A stretch of 56,748 nt of DNA, from contig CAMYKI010000010.1 in NCBI GenBank assembly GCA_947258985.1, positions 1-56,748 on the forward strand. The letters are read 5' to 3'. Each line of letters begins with the position of its first letter. The first letter of the stretch is position 1. Position numbers and translations under genes: made by a program. The notes under the pieces were generated by a model. The model ran no database searches and had not been told where the DNA came from. It worked only from the letters and a program-made list of their open reading frames with translations. Of the stretch, positions 32,409 to 41,466 are shown piece by piece. The stretch comes from an uncultured Acidimicrobiaceae bacterium (GTDB lineage: Bacteria > Actinomycetota > Acidimicrobiia > Spongiisociales > UBA5794).

Positions 32409-33418
32409 CCACTGAAACCCGTTACAGCAGAGCCGATTTCCAGTCAGGGCAGGAAGTCAAATGGTGCCCGGGATGCGGCGACTACACCATCCTGGCATCG
32501 GTGCAAAACTTTCTCGCCGAACTCGACGTTGATCGGGAGAAGCATGTCTTTGTGTCCGGGATCGGCTGCGCATCGCGTTTCCCGTACTACATGAACACCT
32601 ACGGGATGCACTCAATTCACGGCAGGGCACCGGCCATCGCAACCGGTGTGGCATTGGCGAACCCGGATCTGACCGTATGGGTCATCACCGGTGACGGCGA
32701 CGGCCTGTCGATCGGGGGCAACCACCTGATCCATGCGCTACGGCGCAACGTCGATCTCAAGATCCTCCTCTTCAACAACCAGATCTATGGGCTGACCAAG
32801 GGCCAATACTCTCCCACCAGCGAACTGGGTAAACGCACCAAAACCAGTCCCGCCGGCTCGGTTGATCATCCGTTCAATCCGGTGAGCCTTGCCTTGGGCA
32901 CGGAAGCAACGTTTGTCGCTCGAACGATCGACATGGATCGCCCGCATACGACCGATATGCTGCGCGCCGCCTATGGGCACAAGGGAACGGCATTCATCGA
33001 GATCTACCAGAACTGCAATGTCTTCAACGACAAAGCATTTCAAATCCTCACCGGCCGACAGGAGCGCGACGCCAATCGGATTTACCTGGAAGCCGGCAAA
33101 CCGATCGTCTTCGGCGCCGACAACGAGATGGGAGTCACCGTCGGGCTTGACGGCGCCAAGATCGTCAAGGTTGCCGAGGTCGGCATGGACGCCATCGCAG
33201 TCCACGATCCCGCCAAGCCGAACCCGGGGGTAGCGTTCCTCCTGAGCCGACTCTCCCACGGGCCGACCGGGCCGACTCCTATCGGCATCTTCCGGCAGGT
33301 GCAGCGCCAGACCTACGGCGACTTGATGATGGGCCAGATCGAGGAAGCGAAGGAACGCAATGCCAATGCGTCCATCTCCGACCTCGTGTCCCAGCACGGC
33401 ACGTGGAAGGTTGAGTAG
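32405..33418 (+). CDS. korB: 2-oxoacid:ferredoxin oxidoreductase subunit beta
   Basis: The 337-residue thiamine-diphosphate subunit of the complex. The Fe-S Cys motif is VKWCPGCGDYTILA with a third Cys in GIGCASRFPYY, and the TPP/Mg motif is ITGDGDGLSIGGNHLIHA followed by LFNNQIYGLTKGQYSPT. The fourth cluster Cys is in IEIYQNCNVFND. These match 2-oxoglutarate-type KorB better than pyruvate oxidoreductase. The subunit order alpha-beta with a 4-base overlap is usual for actinobacteria. A DUF402 gene follows 24 bases later. Confidence 0.94.
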   Translation: MTTETRYSRADFQSGQEVKWCPGCGDYTILASVQNFLAELDVDREKHVFVSGIGCASRFPYYMNTYGMHSIHGRAPAIATGVALANPDLTVWVITGDGDGLSIGGNHLIHALRRNVDLKILLFNNQIYGLTKGQYSPTSELGKRTKTSPAGSVDHPFNPVSLALGTEATFVARTIDMDRPHTTDMLRAAYGHKGTAFIEIYQNCNVFNDKAFQILTGRQERDANRIYLEAGKPIVFGADNEMGVTVGLDGAKIVKVAEVGMDAIAVHDPAKPNPGVAFLLSRLSHGPTGPTPIGIFRQVQRQTYGDLMMGQIEEAKERNANASISDLVSQHGTWKVE

Positions 33419-33442
33419 CAGCCCCGGTTAGGCTCCCCGATC

Positions 33443-33967
33443 GTGGGCGACGACCTGGTACACATCGACTTCCGCAAATGGGACGGAAGCAAGCACTGGC
33501 AGTTCGCTATGCATCGCTTGGGCGAGGATGAGCATGGCCTCTGGCTGTGGTCGCCACCCGGCTCAGTCATGCAGCGGGGCGAGGAGGCGCCCAAGCTGAC
33601 GCCCGCAACAAATATCAAAGTCGTACCAGTCGACAAGTGGTGGACGGCAATCTGGCGCTGGAAGGGCACCCACGACCTGTACGTCGACATAATCACGCCT
33701 CCGCAGTGGAGCGGATCAACGGTCACGATGGTGGACATCGATCTCGATTTGGTGCGGTGGAACGACGGCCGGGTCGAAGTCCTCGACGAGGACGAATTTA
33801 CCGAGCGCCAACAGATGTATGCATACCCGACCCGACTCATCGACACCGCCCGAGCCACAACTGCGAGGCTGGCGCTTGCGCTCGAAACCCGCCACGAGCC
33901 ATTCGGTAGTGTCGCCGCGGCGTGGATGGAACAGGCAGTAGCGCTGTCCGGAGAATCCGATGGTTAA
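33443..33967 (+). CDS. DUF402 protein (FomD-like phosphatase family)
   Basis: A 174-residue protein starting at GTG. DUF402 features are FAMHRLGEDEHGLWLWSPPG, WWTAIWRWKGTHDLYVDII with Tyr/Asp, and MVDIDLDLVRWNDGRVEVLD followed by EFTERQQMYAYP. Characterised relatives such as FomD and nucleoside di/triphosphatases hydrolyse phosphoanhydrides using Asp/Glu-bound metal; the several acidic residues here (D in DIDLDL and LDEDEF) fit that. The actual substrate is unknown. It overlaps the following glycosyltransferase gene by 8 bases. Confidence 0.82.
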   Translation: MGDDLVHIDFRKWDGSKHWQFAMHRLGEDEHGLWLWSPPGSVMQRGEEAPKLTPATNIKVVPVDKWWTAIWRWKGTHDLYVDIITPPQWSGSTVTMVDIDLDLVRWNDGRVEVLDEDEFTERQQMYAYPTRLIDTARATTARLALALETRHEPFGSVAAAWMEQAVALSGESDG

Positions 33968-34925
33968 CGAGAAATCAGATCTTGTTTCGGTGATTCTTCC
34001 GGTTCGCAACGAGGCCCCGCACATCGAGGCCGCCATCGCATCGATTCTTGCCCAGGAGTACTCCGGCGACTTGGAGGTAGTGGTAGCCGACGGGATGAGC
34101 GCCGACGGCACCCGGGACATCCTCGACGAACTCTCCGCTGCAGATGCCCGTGTCCGCTATGTCGACAGTCCAACCGGCAGAACCCCCAACGGGTTGAACA
34201 TCGCCATCACGGCATCGCTCGGTTCGGTGATTGTTCGCTGTGACGGCCACTCCGAACTCCCGTCCGACTACGTCTCGACGGCCGTCGAGGTGATGGCGGA
34301 AACGGGCGCAGTGAATGTCGGTGGTATTCAGCATGCCGTCGGCATCACAGCGATGCAACGCGCCATCGCGTATGCGATGTCCTCACGCATCGGTGTGGGT
34401 GACGCCCGGTTTCACTACGGAGGGGAAGCCGGCGAGGTGGACACCGTGTACCTGGGTGTCTTCCGTCGCGACGCTCTCGTGGCGGCGGGGATGTTCGATG
34501 AATCGCTGACCCGGAACCAGGACTACGAGTTGAATATCCGGCTGCGCAACAACGGCGGCATCGTCTGGTTCGACCCGCGTCTCCGAGTCGTATATCGACC
34601 GCGCCGCAACCTACGCTCCCTGTGGCGCCAGTTCTCCGAGTATGGAACATGGAAGCGGAGGGTGATCCGTATGCATCCAGAATCCACCCGGCTCCGCCAA
34701 CTCGTGCCCCCGCTGTTCATCATCGGCCTCATCGGTTCCGCGGTCCTCGCATTCACTCCGTGGCGCGGTCTCGGATTGGTAGTTCCCCTTCTATACGCGG
34801 CGCTGCTTGCCGCCTCGACCGTCGTGACGGTCGTCAAGACCAGGGATCCCGCGGCACTGATGTTCCCTGCCGCGGTGGCGACGATGCACACAGCCTGGGG
34901 TCTCGGCTTTCTCGTAAACCGCTAG
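33960..34925 (+). CDS. glycosyltransferase family 2, membrane-associated
   Basis: The 321-residue GT2 enzyme has SVILPVRNEAPHIEAAIASI, VVVADGMSADGTRDIL, a DxD-like IVRCDGHSELP, and the acceptor region DESLTRNQDYELNIRLRNNG with the ED-type base motif. Two or three membrane segments follow after residue 240 (VPPLFIIGLIGSAVLAFTPW, LVVPLLYAALLAASTVV, AVATMHTAWGLGFLV). The similarity to ExoA-like succinoglycan transferases suggests work on an undecaprenyl-linked surface glycan. It faces the convergent GT4 gene with a 4-base overlap at the 3' ends. Confidence 0.9.
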   Translation: MVNEKSDLVSVILPVRNEAPHIEAAIASILAQEYSGDLEVVVADGMSADGTRDILDELSAADARVRYVDSPTGRTPNGLNIAITASLGSVIVRCDGHSELPSDYVSTAVEVMAETGAVNVGGIQHAVGITAMQRAIAYAMSSRIGVGDARFHYGGEAGEVDTVYLGVFRRDALVAAGMFDESLTRNQDYELNIRLRNNGGIVWFDPRLRVVYRPRRNLRSLWRQFSEYGTWKRRVIRMHPESTRLRQLVPPLFIIGLIGSAVLAFTPWRGLGLVVPLLYAALLAASTVVTVVKTRDPAALMFPAAVATMHTAWGLGFLVNR

Positions 34926-35980
34926 CCGAGCAGTTCTTGGTAGAAGCTGCGGACCTCACCCGCAGGCCACACGTAAGTGTCTCGGATGGCCGCGGCACCA
35001 CCCGCCGCCGCCTCTCGCAATTCTGGGTCGGTGATCGCACTCCTGATTGCTTGCTGCCATGCCGCCACATGGCCGGGTGGTACCAGAATCACGCCCGGCT
35101 TGTCGCCCACAACTGTGCGGGTTCCAGGAAGATCTGAGGCCACAGTGGGTATGCCAACGGCCAGGTATTCGAGGACCTTGGTCGGCAGTGAGGCCCGATA
35201 GTTTGGCGTGTCGAGGAGTGGGGACAGACCGACCTGACCGGCAGCGACAACAGCGAGGGCGTCAGAAGGGTGGACAAACCCGCGGAACTCCAGGTGGAGA
35301 CGGTGTCGTGAAGCTGTATCACTGAGCCGGGAGCGGAAATCCGGCCGGCACCGGCCCATCACGGTCATCGTGCCGGCTCCCGCAGCGGCAACCGCCTCAA
35401 CAGCCAATGAGAGACCGCGCGCCTCGGTCACATCCCCCAGGTAGACCACACCGACCTCAGGATCCGCGGGGCGCGGAAGCGGCGGATCACCCGTCAGGTA
35501 ATTGGGAAACACCGGGTGTTCCGCCGCAAAGAGACCCCGATACCCCGCCTCAGCCAATGTTATCGACAGCCGCCGCTCGGCGATCCGGAGCAGGCGCCCG
35601 ACCATCCACGCCACCGGACGCCGCAGCGGGCGGGGAAGCCATTCTTTCGTCCTCAGCTGACCCGGGATGTTCTCGTGCACATCGAAGACCACCGATCTGC
35701 CGAGCAGGCTTGCGATGAGGCCTGCAGGAAGCATTTCCGGATCATGCAGCGACGCGACGTCATAACCCCGGCCGAGCAGCAGCCTGGTGGCTCGGGCGCC
35801 TCTGATCAATCTGCCCCCGCGGAGCTCTATCCACTCCAGACCGGTCCGATCGACAGGTCCCCTGTCTCGGCCCGCATAGGTCACGGCCCAGTCGTCAGCG
35901 AGGGTCCTGATCAGCTTGTGCCGAATCCGGGGATCATCCGGCGGATGGACAGGAGATACGACGAGAAGGCGCGGCTTCAC
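34922..35980 (-). CDS. glycosyltransferase family 4
   Basis: A 352-residue GT-B enzyme. The N-terminal domain has RLLVVSPVHPPDDPRIRHKL, VASLHDPEMLP and VVFDVHENIPGQL. The C-terminal domain has VGVVYLGDVTEARGLSLAVE, GFVHPSDALAVVAAGQVGL and the donor-binding LPTKVLEYLAVGIPTVASDL with the Glu of the EX7E-like motif. It is the last gene of the seven-gene minus-strand run and overlaps the nucleotide-sugar dehydrogenase start by 4 bases. The sugar transferred may be the uronic acid made by that neighbour, which is inference. Confidence 0.9.
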   Translation of the reverse strand: MKPRLLVVSPVHPPDDPRIRHKLIRTLADDWAVTYAGRDRGPVDRTGLEWIELRGGRLIRGARATRLLLGRGYDVASLHDPEMLPAGLIASLLGRSVVFDVHENIPGQLRTKEWLPRPLRRPVAWMVGRLLRIAERRLSITLAEAGYRGLFAAEHPVFPNYLTGDPPLPRPADPEVGVVYLGDVTEARGLSLAVEAVAAAGAGTMTVMGRCRPDFRSRLSDTASRHRLHLEFRGFVHPSDALAVVAAGQVGLSPLLDTPNYRASLPTKVLEYLAVGIPTVASDLPGTRTVVGDKPGVILVPPGHVAAWQQAIRSAITDPELREAAAGGAAAIRDTYVWPAGEVRSFYQELLG

Positions 35981-37275
35981 AAAACGGTGACGTTGTCGAA
36001 TTCCAGAGTGGCTCGCCGGTATGCGCCGCGGGTGTCGAGCACAACCGGTACCTCGGTGGCAAGCCGCTTCAGGTCGAGAACGGCATGGTCCGTCAACAAC
36101 ACGGCGATGGCATAGCCCTCGAGTGGATCTCCGGCCCTAACGGGGGCGAAGCCGTGCTCGGCAATCCTGTCCGCGCCCACCACGGGATCGAGCACAGCGA
36201 TTTCGGCACCGCGCCGCTCGAGCTCACGCAGAACTTCAATCGATGCGGACTCGCGGTCGTCCGCCACATCGGGCTTGTAGGCGATCCCGACACCGAGGAT
36301 CTTGGTCCCGTAAATCGGAAGGCCCGCTTCGTTGAGGAGATCGCCGACGCGGGTGGCCGTGTAGAGCGGCATCTTGGTATTGACCTGCTCGGCAAGATCG
36401 ATGAAGCGAGTCGCGAAGTTCGCTTCCTTGGCCCGCCACGCCAGAAATTGGGGATCGAGCGGTATGCAGTGACCGCCCACGCCGGGTCCCGGGTAGAACG
36501 CCTGGAAGCCGAAAGGCTTGGTGGCGGCCGCATCGACCACCTCCCAGATCGAGATGTCGAGCTCGTGGGCGAGTTGGGCCATCTCATTGATGAGACCGAT
36601 GTTGACCGCCCGGTAGGTGTTCTCCAGAAGCTTGGCCATCTCCGCGGCCCTGGCCGACGAGACCGGGTGGACGGAGGCGACCACCCGCTTGTATGCCTCG
36701 GCGGCGACCGCGGTGGAAACGGGGGAAACACCGCCGACAACCTTGGGAATGTCGCCCGTCTTCATTTCTGCTCCGGGAGAGACCCGTTCCGGCGAAAACG
36801 CAACAAAGACGTCTTCGTCGACGATGAGCCCGTTGCGGGACACGGCCGGAACCAGGATGTCCTCGGTGGTCCCCGGATACGTTGTCGATTCGAGGGATAC
36901 CAACATCCCCTGCTGCACAACGCCGGCCACTGCGTCTGCGGCAGAGCGAATGTACGACAGATCCGGCTCACGGTTCCGTCCCAGCGGGCTGGGAACACAG
37001 ATGAAGATGGCGTCGCTGGCAGCCAGCCTGCTTTCGTCGGCAGTTATCTCGAGACCGTTGGCAAGCGCCGTCGTCAGTTCCTCATCGGAGACGTCCTCTA
37101 CCGGCGAGATCCCCTGGTTGAGAAGGTCGACACGAGCCTGCGAGCGGTCGTAGCCGATCGCTTTCAGCCCATTGTCGACCATGGTGACCGCCAGCGGCAG
37201 GCCCACATATCCCAGCCCGATGACGCCACCGGTCCAGTCCTCCTCCGCGAAGAAGCGCGCTCGTTCTGTCAGCAT
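35977..37275 (-). CDS. UDP-N-acetyl-hexosamine 6-dehydrogenase (WbpA/TviB-like)
   Basis: The 432-residue NAD-dependent enzyme oxidises a UDP-sugar at C6 to the uronic acid. The NAD fold is GGVIGLGYVGLPLAVTMVDN. Other motifs are FICVPSPLGRNREPDLSYI, SLESTTYPGTTEDIL, the ENTYRAVNIGLINEMA region and the catalytic Cys in GPGVGGHCIPLDPQFLAWRA, then LGVGIAYKPDVADDRES. The STTYPGTT and CIPLDPQFL patterns favour UDP-GlcNAc or UDP-ManNAc dehydrogenases over UDP-glucose dehydrogenase. The product would supply an acidic sugar for the surface polymer made by neighbouring transferases. Confidence 0.9.
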   Translation of the reverse strand: MLTERARFFAEEDWTGGVIGLGYVGLPLAVTMVDNGLKAIGYDRSQARVDLLNQGISPVEDVSDEELTTALANGLEITADESRLAASDAIFICVPSPLGRNREPDLSYIRSAADAVAGVVQQGMLVSLESTTYPGTTEDILVPAVSRNGLIVDEDVFVAFSPERVSPGAEMKTGDIPKVVGGVSPVSTAVAAEAYKRVVASVHPVSSARAAEMAKLLENTYRAVNIGLINEMAQLAHELDISIWEVVDAAATKPFGFQAFYPGPGVGGHCIPLDPQFLAWRAKEANFATRFIDLAEQVNTKMPLYTATRVGDLLNEAGLPIYGTKILGVGIAYKPDVADDRESASIEVLRELERRGAEIAVLDPVVGADRIAEHGFAPVRAGDPLEGYAIAVLLTDHAVLDLKRLATEVPVVLDTRGAYRRATLEFDNVTVL

Positions 37276-37317
37276 CTAAAAACCTCGTTGAATTCGCTGC
37301 CGAGGAGTGTAGATGGG

Positions 37318-39288
37318 TTATGAAGTCGAACCGTTGAGCGCTCTGGCAAGGAACGAGGCCATTTGGTCTCTTCGTACCGGATCTTCTGGGCAGAAGCGGG
37401 TGTTGCCGGGTGGGTTGCACCCGAAGGTCACCCCGGCAACCCGCAGCTTGTCTATGTCGTTCTCAAACATCGAGCCGTCGTCGTCGACGAACCAGTCGCC
37501 GGTGCCCGGGTCCGTGTACCCGAACGCACGCACCAGAAAAGCAGCCATCTGGCCCCGGGAAACCGGGTCATCCGGACAGAAGCTGGTCTGTGCCTCATTA
37601 CAGCCAAAGGTTATGGCCGACTGGGCCAGCTTGTTGATGTCCGACTCAAATATCGAACCGTCGTCGTCCGAGAACCAATCCTTGTCACCATCGGCGGTCA
37701 GATCTAGCGCTCGCACCAGGAACGCCGCCATCTGACCACGCGTCACGTGACCTTCCGGGCAGAACTGAGTGTTCTGGGGCGGGTTGCAGCCCGCAGTGAT
37801 TCCGGCGTCTGCGATGAACACAACATCGTCGTAATGGACGGAACCGACGATGTCACTGAATGGTGATGGGCTGCCGAAGGCCACATCGAAGTAGATCGAG
37901 TAGAGCCCGAACTTCAATCTCGAGTCTCGGCCGGTGTAAGTCTTGGTGGAGGTCTCACCGTCTTTCGTCCCCGCAAACTCGATGAGCTTGGCGCTTCCCG
38001 ACGTGTGCCGTTCGACAACCGCGATCGACGTAAGGGTATCGAGACCCACCTTGGAGGCCACATGCTCCGCCGAGAAGTCGAACGACCAGCTTGCGCGAGG
38101 GTTGAGCGAAGTGAGCGACCAGCCGTCATCGACCGACGAGTAGTACTCCCGGGGGTCTGCCCCACCGATCAGGACCTCATGGCCATTCTCTGTCTTGCCG
38201 CCGCTGGAGGATGAGTAGTAGCCACGCACGATATTCTCGGTGTCGTTAGCCGAATAGATGCTGGTTGCCGCATCGGGGTGGGTCATCACCGTCCCGGCGG
38301 TGTTCTGCGTCGCCGCAATCCATGTAGACCAGCCGTGGCCCCATCCAACGTAGCGTTGGTCGTAGGTGTCGTCACGCACGTGACACCAGGCCTTGCAGCC
38401 GTTCGTTCCGATGCCCGGCTCATCACGATACAGGTGCAGTTCACGGGCGTACGAGCGAGCGGCTATGGCCTGAGCCTCCAAGGCCGCCATCCCACCGTTC
38501 TCCGGCGACCCCCAGTAGTACGGCATCTCCGAGATACCCAGCATGTAGTCCTCGATATCCATGACCACGGACATGTCGAATCGGCCTGCAGAGCCGCGTT
38601 CGGTCGGCCGGATGACCATGTGCCCACGGGCATAGATGCAAGGCCGATAGAGGTAATTGAGTGACGGATCGGTCTCGCTTCCGTTCCAGTCGGCGAATAG
38701 GCATCCATCGACTTCGACAGCCCGCGTCGGGAACCCGGCATCCCCATCCCAGGTGAGATCCAGATCGCATGAACCTTCGGAGGTGTCGTCGATGGATCCG
38801 GAAAAGACCAGTTCACAGGTGGTGTCGAGACGCGTGATTGAAATGCGATCTCCACTGGCGACTTCCCATGTCATCCCATCGGATGCCCGGGTCACCGTGA
38901 GCGTGGCCTCGGGCTCGCTCCAGTTGATGGTTCTGGCAACAAGGGTCACCGACTCCAGGTCGCGGTCGAGACCGACCCACAGGTCATCCGGAGCCGACAG
39001 ATTGCCCCCCTCGGCCCCCAAGACCTCCAGCGTCGTTCCCTTATAGAAGTGCTGGGTGATCTCCTCAGCCGACCAGCCGTCCCGGGAAGCACCGTATGCG
39101 CCGTACTGGCTGAGACCGACACCGTGGCCCCAACCCGATCCCTCAAACACAACAGTGTCGAGCTCGTCCGCAGCAGCGGGGCTCACCGACGTGGCGAGAC
39201 TCGTCACGAGCACTAGCCCGATCAGGGCGCAAGACGAACGGAACAAACTTCTCACGTGTATCACAAACAGAGTTATCGACTCCTCCAC
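37318..39288 (-). CDS. secreted SpoIID-domain protein (permuted) with three SLH-like repeats
   Basis: A 656-residue exported protein with a signal region around SSCALIGLVLVTSLATSVSP. Its SpoIID elements are in swapped order. The motif GSGWGHGVGLSQYGAYGAS and the ITQHFYKGTTL segment, normally C-terminal, lie at residues 50-85. The catalytic-Glu region YMLGISEMPYYW and AQAIAARSYARE lie at about 245-275. A beta-rich region follows, then three SLH-like repeats (about 500-656), each with GCN...FCP Cys pairs and RGQMAAFLVRA-type helices. It probably cuts peptidoglycan while anchored to the wall. The first codon used is GTG; GTG codons 9 and 12 are alternative starts. Confidence 0.87.
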   Translation of the reverse strand: MEESITLFVIHVRSLFRSSCALIGLVLVTSLATSVSPAAADELDTVVFEGSGWGHGVGLSQYGAYGASRDGWSAEEITQHFYKGTTLEVLGAEGGNLSAPDDLWVGLDRDLESVTLVARTINWSEPEATLTVTRASDGMTWEVASGDRISITRLDTTCELVFSGSIDDTSEGSCDLDLTWDGDAGFPTRAVEVDGCLFADWNGSETDPSLNYLYRPCIYARGHMVIRPTERGSAGRFDMSVVMDIEDYMLGISEMPYYWGSPENGGMAALEAQAIAARSYARELHLYRDEPGIGTNGCKAWCHVRDDTYDQRYVGWGHGWSTWIAATQNTAGTVMTHPDAATSIYSANDTENIVRGYYSSSSGGKTENGHEVLIGGADPREYYSSVDDGWSLTSLNPRASWSFDFSAEHVASKVGLDTLTSIAVVERHTSGSAKLIEFAGTKDGETSTKTYTGRDSRLKFGLYSIYFDVAFGSPSPFSDIVGSVHYDDVVFIADAGITAGCNPPQNTQFCPEGHVTRGQMAAFLVRALDLTADGDKDWFSDDDGSIFESDINKLAQSAITFGCNEAQTSFCPDDPVSRGQMAAFLVRAFGYTDPGTGDWFVDDDGSMFENDIDKLRVAGVTFGCNPPGNTRFCPEDPVRRDQMASFLARALNGSTS

Positions 39289-39360
39289 ATCCCTCTTGAG
39301 CGGGATAGGCTACCCCTGATATTGGTCGAGAAATGACCTTATACCGAACACCTCAGCCAG

Positions 39361-41466
39361 TTACTGGGAGAAGAGGGCCTGTGCAGAGCGGACCAGGAAA
39401 CTGGCCATCTGGTCCCGGCGAACCGGATCATGGGGGCAGAATCGGTCATTTTCTGGAGGATTGCATCCCAGGGTTATGCCCGCAGTTGCCAGCCTGTCGA
39501 TGTCGGTCTCAAATATCGAGCCGTCATCATCGACAAAAAGATCTCCGTCGCCGGTCTCGGTCAAGCCGAGGCCTCGCACCAGGAAAGCCGCCATCTGCTG
39601 CCGGCTGACTGTGGCGTCCGGGCAGAACATATCGTTGTCCGGCGGATTGCACCCTGCGGTGATTCCGGCAGCGGCAAGTCGATTGATATCGGTTTCGAAG
39701 ACAGATTCACCGTCGTCGCCGAACCAGTCGGCGCCGCCGTCATCTTCGAGGCTGAGGGCCCGCACCAGGAAGGCCGCCATCTCGCCGCGGGTTACCTTCC
39801 GATCCGGACAGTAATCGTCGTTGAACGGCGGGTTGCACCCAACCGAGATCCCGAGGGCGCCGATTGTGTTGATGTCAACCTCGTGGATGCTCCCATCATC
39901 GTCCCGGAACAGCCCATCGAATTCGTAGGGCGGGTGATCTTCGCTGCACTGCCAACCGGGCGTGTTGTGCCACGACGTCAACGCAGCTCCGGGAAGGCGG
40001 GTATTGCCGAGCCGAACCGTCAGGGTCCCGGTGTCATCCCAAAACCAGAGATCCCCGCGCCCGTCGCCGTCGTAGTCGTTGACGCTGACATCGAGGATCG
40101 TCGCATCGAGGTCGAGGTCGTAGGTAGCCGTGACAGTTTCGTATCCATTCGACAGGACTTGAACACGCTTCGTCTCCCCCAGGTCAGTGACGACAAACAG
40201 GTCCGGCAGACCATCGACATCGATATCGCCGATAGTGAAGAAACGACCCGATGTCTCTCCAAGACCGGTATCGGTTTCCAGCAAGACCGAGGCGAAGTCA
40301 TCGGCGCCGCTGTAGACGGCAATTTGGGTCCATTCCGCCGAGCGCCGAATGACAAACAGATCGACATGAGAATCGCCATCATGATCGGCAAGCAAATACT
40401 CGTCGGTAGGAGCGCTCGGGATCGTCGTCTCGATAACGACGAACTCCTCGAACGCCGTGGGCTTTAGAGAGACTTCGACAGTCAGATACTCACCGGAGCC
40501 GTCGATGAACACCAGGTCGTTGCGGCCGACACGCGAAATATCCCCGAGTAGCACCGCACGGTCGCCAACTTCGATACCAAGAGCATGATCTCTCCCCACG
40601 GCGCACCAAGCGTGTCTGCGATCCGTCTGGGAGTACTCGAGACGTGTCCCATTCTGCCGGGGAACCAACTGGAACACATCGGCGAGACTATCCCCATCTC
40701 CGTCCCCGATCAGATACCGGTACTCGGGGTCAACCGACCCGAACGGTGTGGTCGTCGACAGGACTTCGTCGGTGAACGGCGCCGCCGCGGTGCGGACCGG
40801 GTACACCATGGTCGGGGCGGAGGCATATGCCTCCGTTGCCCCCGGACCCATCCACGAGAAATGCTGGGCGTCTTTCACGAAATTCCAGTCCCCTCCCCAG
40901 CAGAACCCGGCGTCGCGCCATGCCTGAACGAACCAGTCCGGCATGTCGGTGATGAGCTTGTTGTCCCCGCGATAGGGATTCGAAAGGGTGTTGATGTCGA
41001 TGGCAGCACCGTGCCCGTGGAGCGACACCCGGTAGCTGCCCGAAATGGTGCGCGCATTAAAACCAAATGTCTGGCTGGGTTTGATGGCGTAATAATTGCC
41101 CTTCGCCTGCTCGGCGGCGAGATTGGCCGTCACCTGATTGAGCGCAGGCATGAGTCGTTCGTGCATGAGGATGCGGTAGCCACCGGACATGGGCACGGTC
41201 CAGTAGACGAGGGACGCCCGCACCTCACCGACGGAACGTCCGAAGAAGTCGCCGCGATAGCCACGCAGCAATTCGCTGCTGGAGAGGAACCCGGTGTCCT
41301 CGACGACCGTGCTCCCGGTTGACGGCTGTCCGCATCCCCAGGACTCGGTAAACGCGGACTCGGCAGTCCCCTCACCTACCGCGGCGCCCGCGGTTGCCGG
41401 AATCGCCAGGCTCTGTAATAGCCCGGCAACCATCACCAGGGAAGCTATGCGGCGCATTCCGCTCAT
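39361..41466 (-). CDS. M15-family peptidase with FG-GAP-like repeats and three SLH-like repeats
   Basis: A 701-residue exported protein. After the signal peptide (IASLVMVAGLLQSLAIPATA) comes a D-alanyl-D-alanine carboxypeptidase-like M15 domain, about 40-215. Its metal ligands are visible in RVSLHGHGAAIDINTL (HxxGxAxD) and KDAQHFSWMG, and GFCWGGDWN is also typical. Residues about 245-520 hold repeats such as GDGDGDSLADVFQLV, ADHDGDSHVDLFVI and NDYDGDGRGDLWFW, which are calcium-binding FG-GAP/VCBS-like blades. Three SLH-like repeats end the protein. Its ATG shares one base with the stop of the upstream gene, so the SLH genes are coupled. Confidence 0.9.
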   Translation of the reverse strand: MSGMRRIASLVMVAGLLQSLAIPATAGAAVGEGTAESAFTESWGCGQPSTGSTVVEDTGFLSSSELLRGYRGDFFGRSVGEVRASLVYWTVPMSGGYRILMHERLMPALNQVTANLAAEQAKGNYYAIKPSQTFGFNARTISGSYRVSLHGHGAAIDINTLSNPYRGDNKLITDMPDWFVQAWRDAGFCWGGDWNFVKDAQHFSWMGPGATEAYASAPTMVYPVRTAAAPFTDEVLSTTTPFGSVDPEYRYLIGDGDGDSLADVFQLVPRQNGTRLEYSQTDRRHAWCAVGRDHALGIEVGDRAVLLGDISRVGRNDLVFIDGSGEYLTVEVSLKPTAFEEFVVIETTIPSAPTDEYLLADHDGDSHVDLFVIRRSAEWTQIAVYSGADDFASVLLETDTGLGETSGRFFTIGDIDVDGLPDLFVVTDLGETKRVQVLSNGYETVTATYDLDLDATILDVSVNDYDGDGRGDLWFWDDTGTLTVRLGNTRLPGAALTSWHNTPGWQCSEDHPPYEFDGLFRDDDGSIHEVDINTIGALGISVGCNPPFNDDYCPDRKVTRGEMAAFLVRALSLEDDGGADWFGDDGESVFETDINRLAAAGITAGCNPPDNDMFCPDATVSRQQMAAFLVRGLGLTETGDGDLFVDDDGSIFETDIDRLATAGITLGCNPPENDRFCPHDPVRRDQMASFLVRSAQALFSQ

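Noticed and set aside
36085..37323. 412-codon plus-strand open frame opposite the UDP-sugar dehydrogenase
   Set aside because: It is a high-GC antisense shadow; the minus strand carries all dehydrogenase motifs.
39430..40467. 345-codon plus-strand open frame opposite the M15/SLH gene
   Set aside because: It mirrors the repeat structure of the minus-strand SLH and FG-GAP coding region and has no signal peptide or domain.
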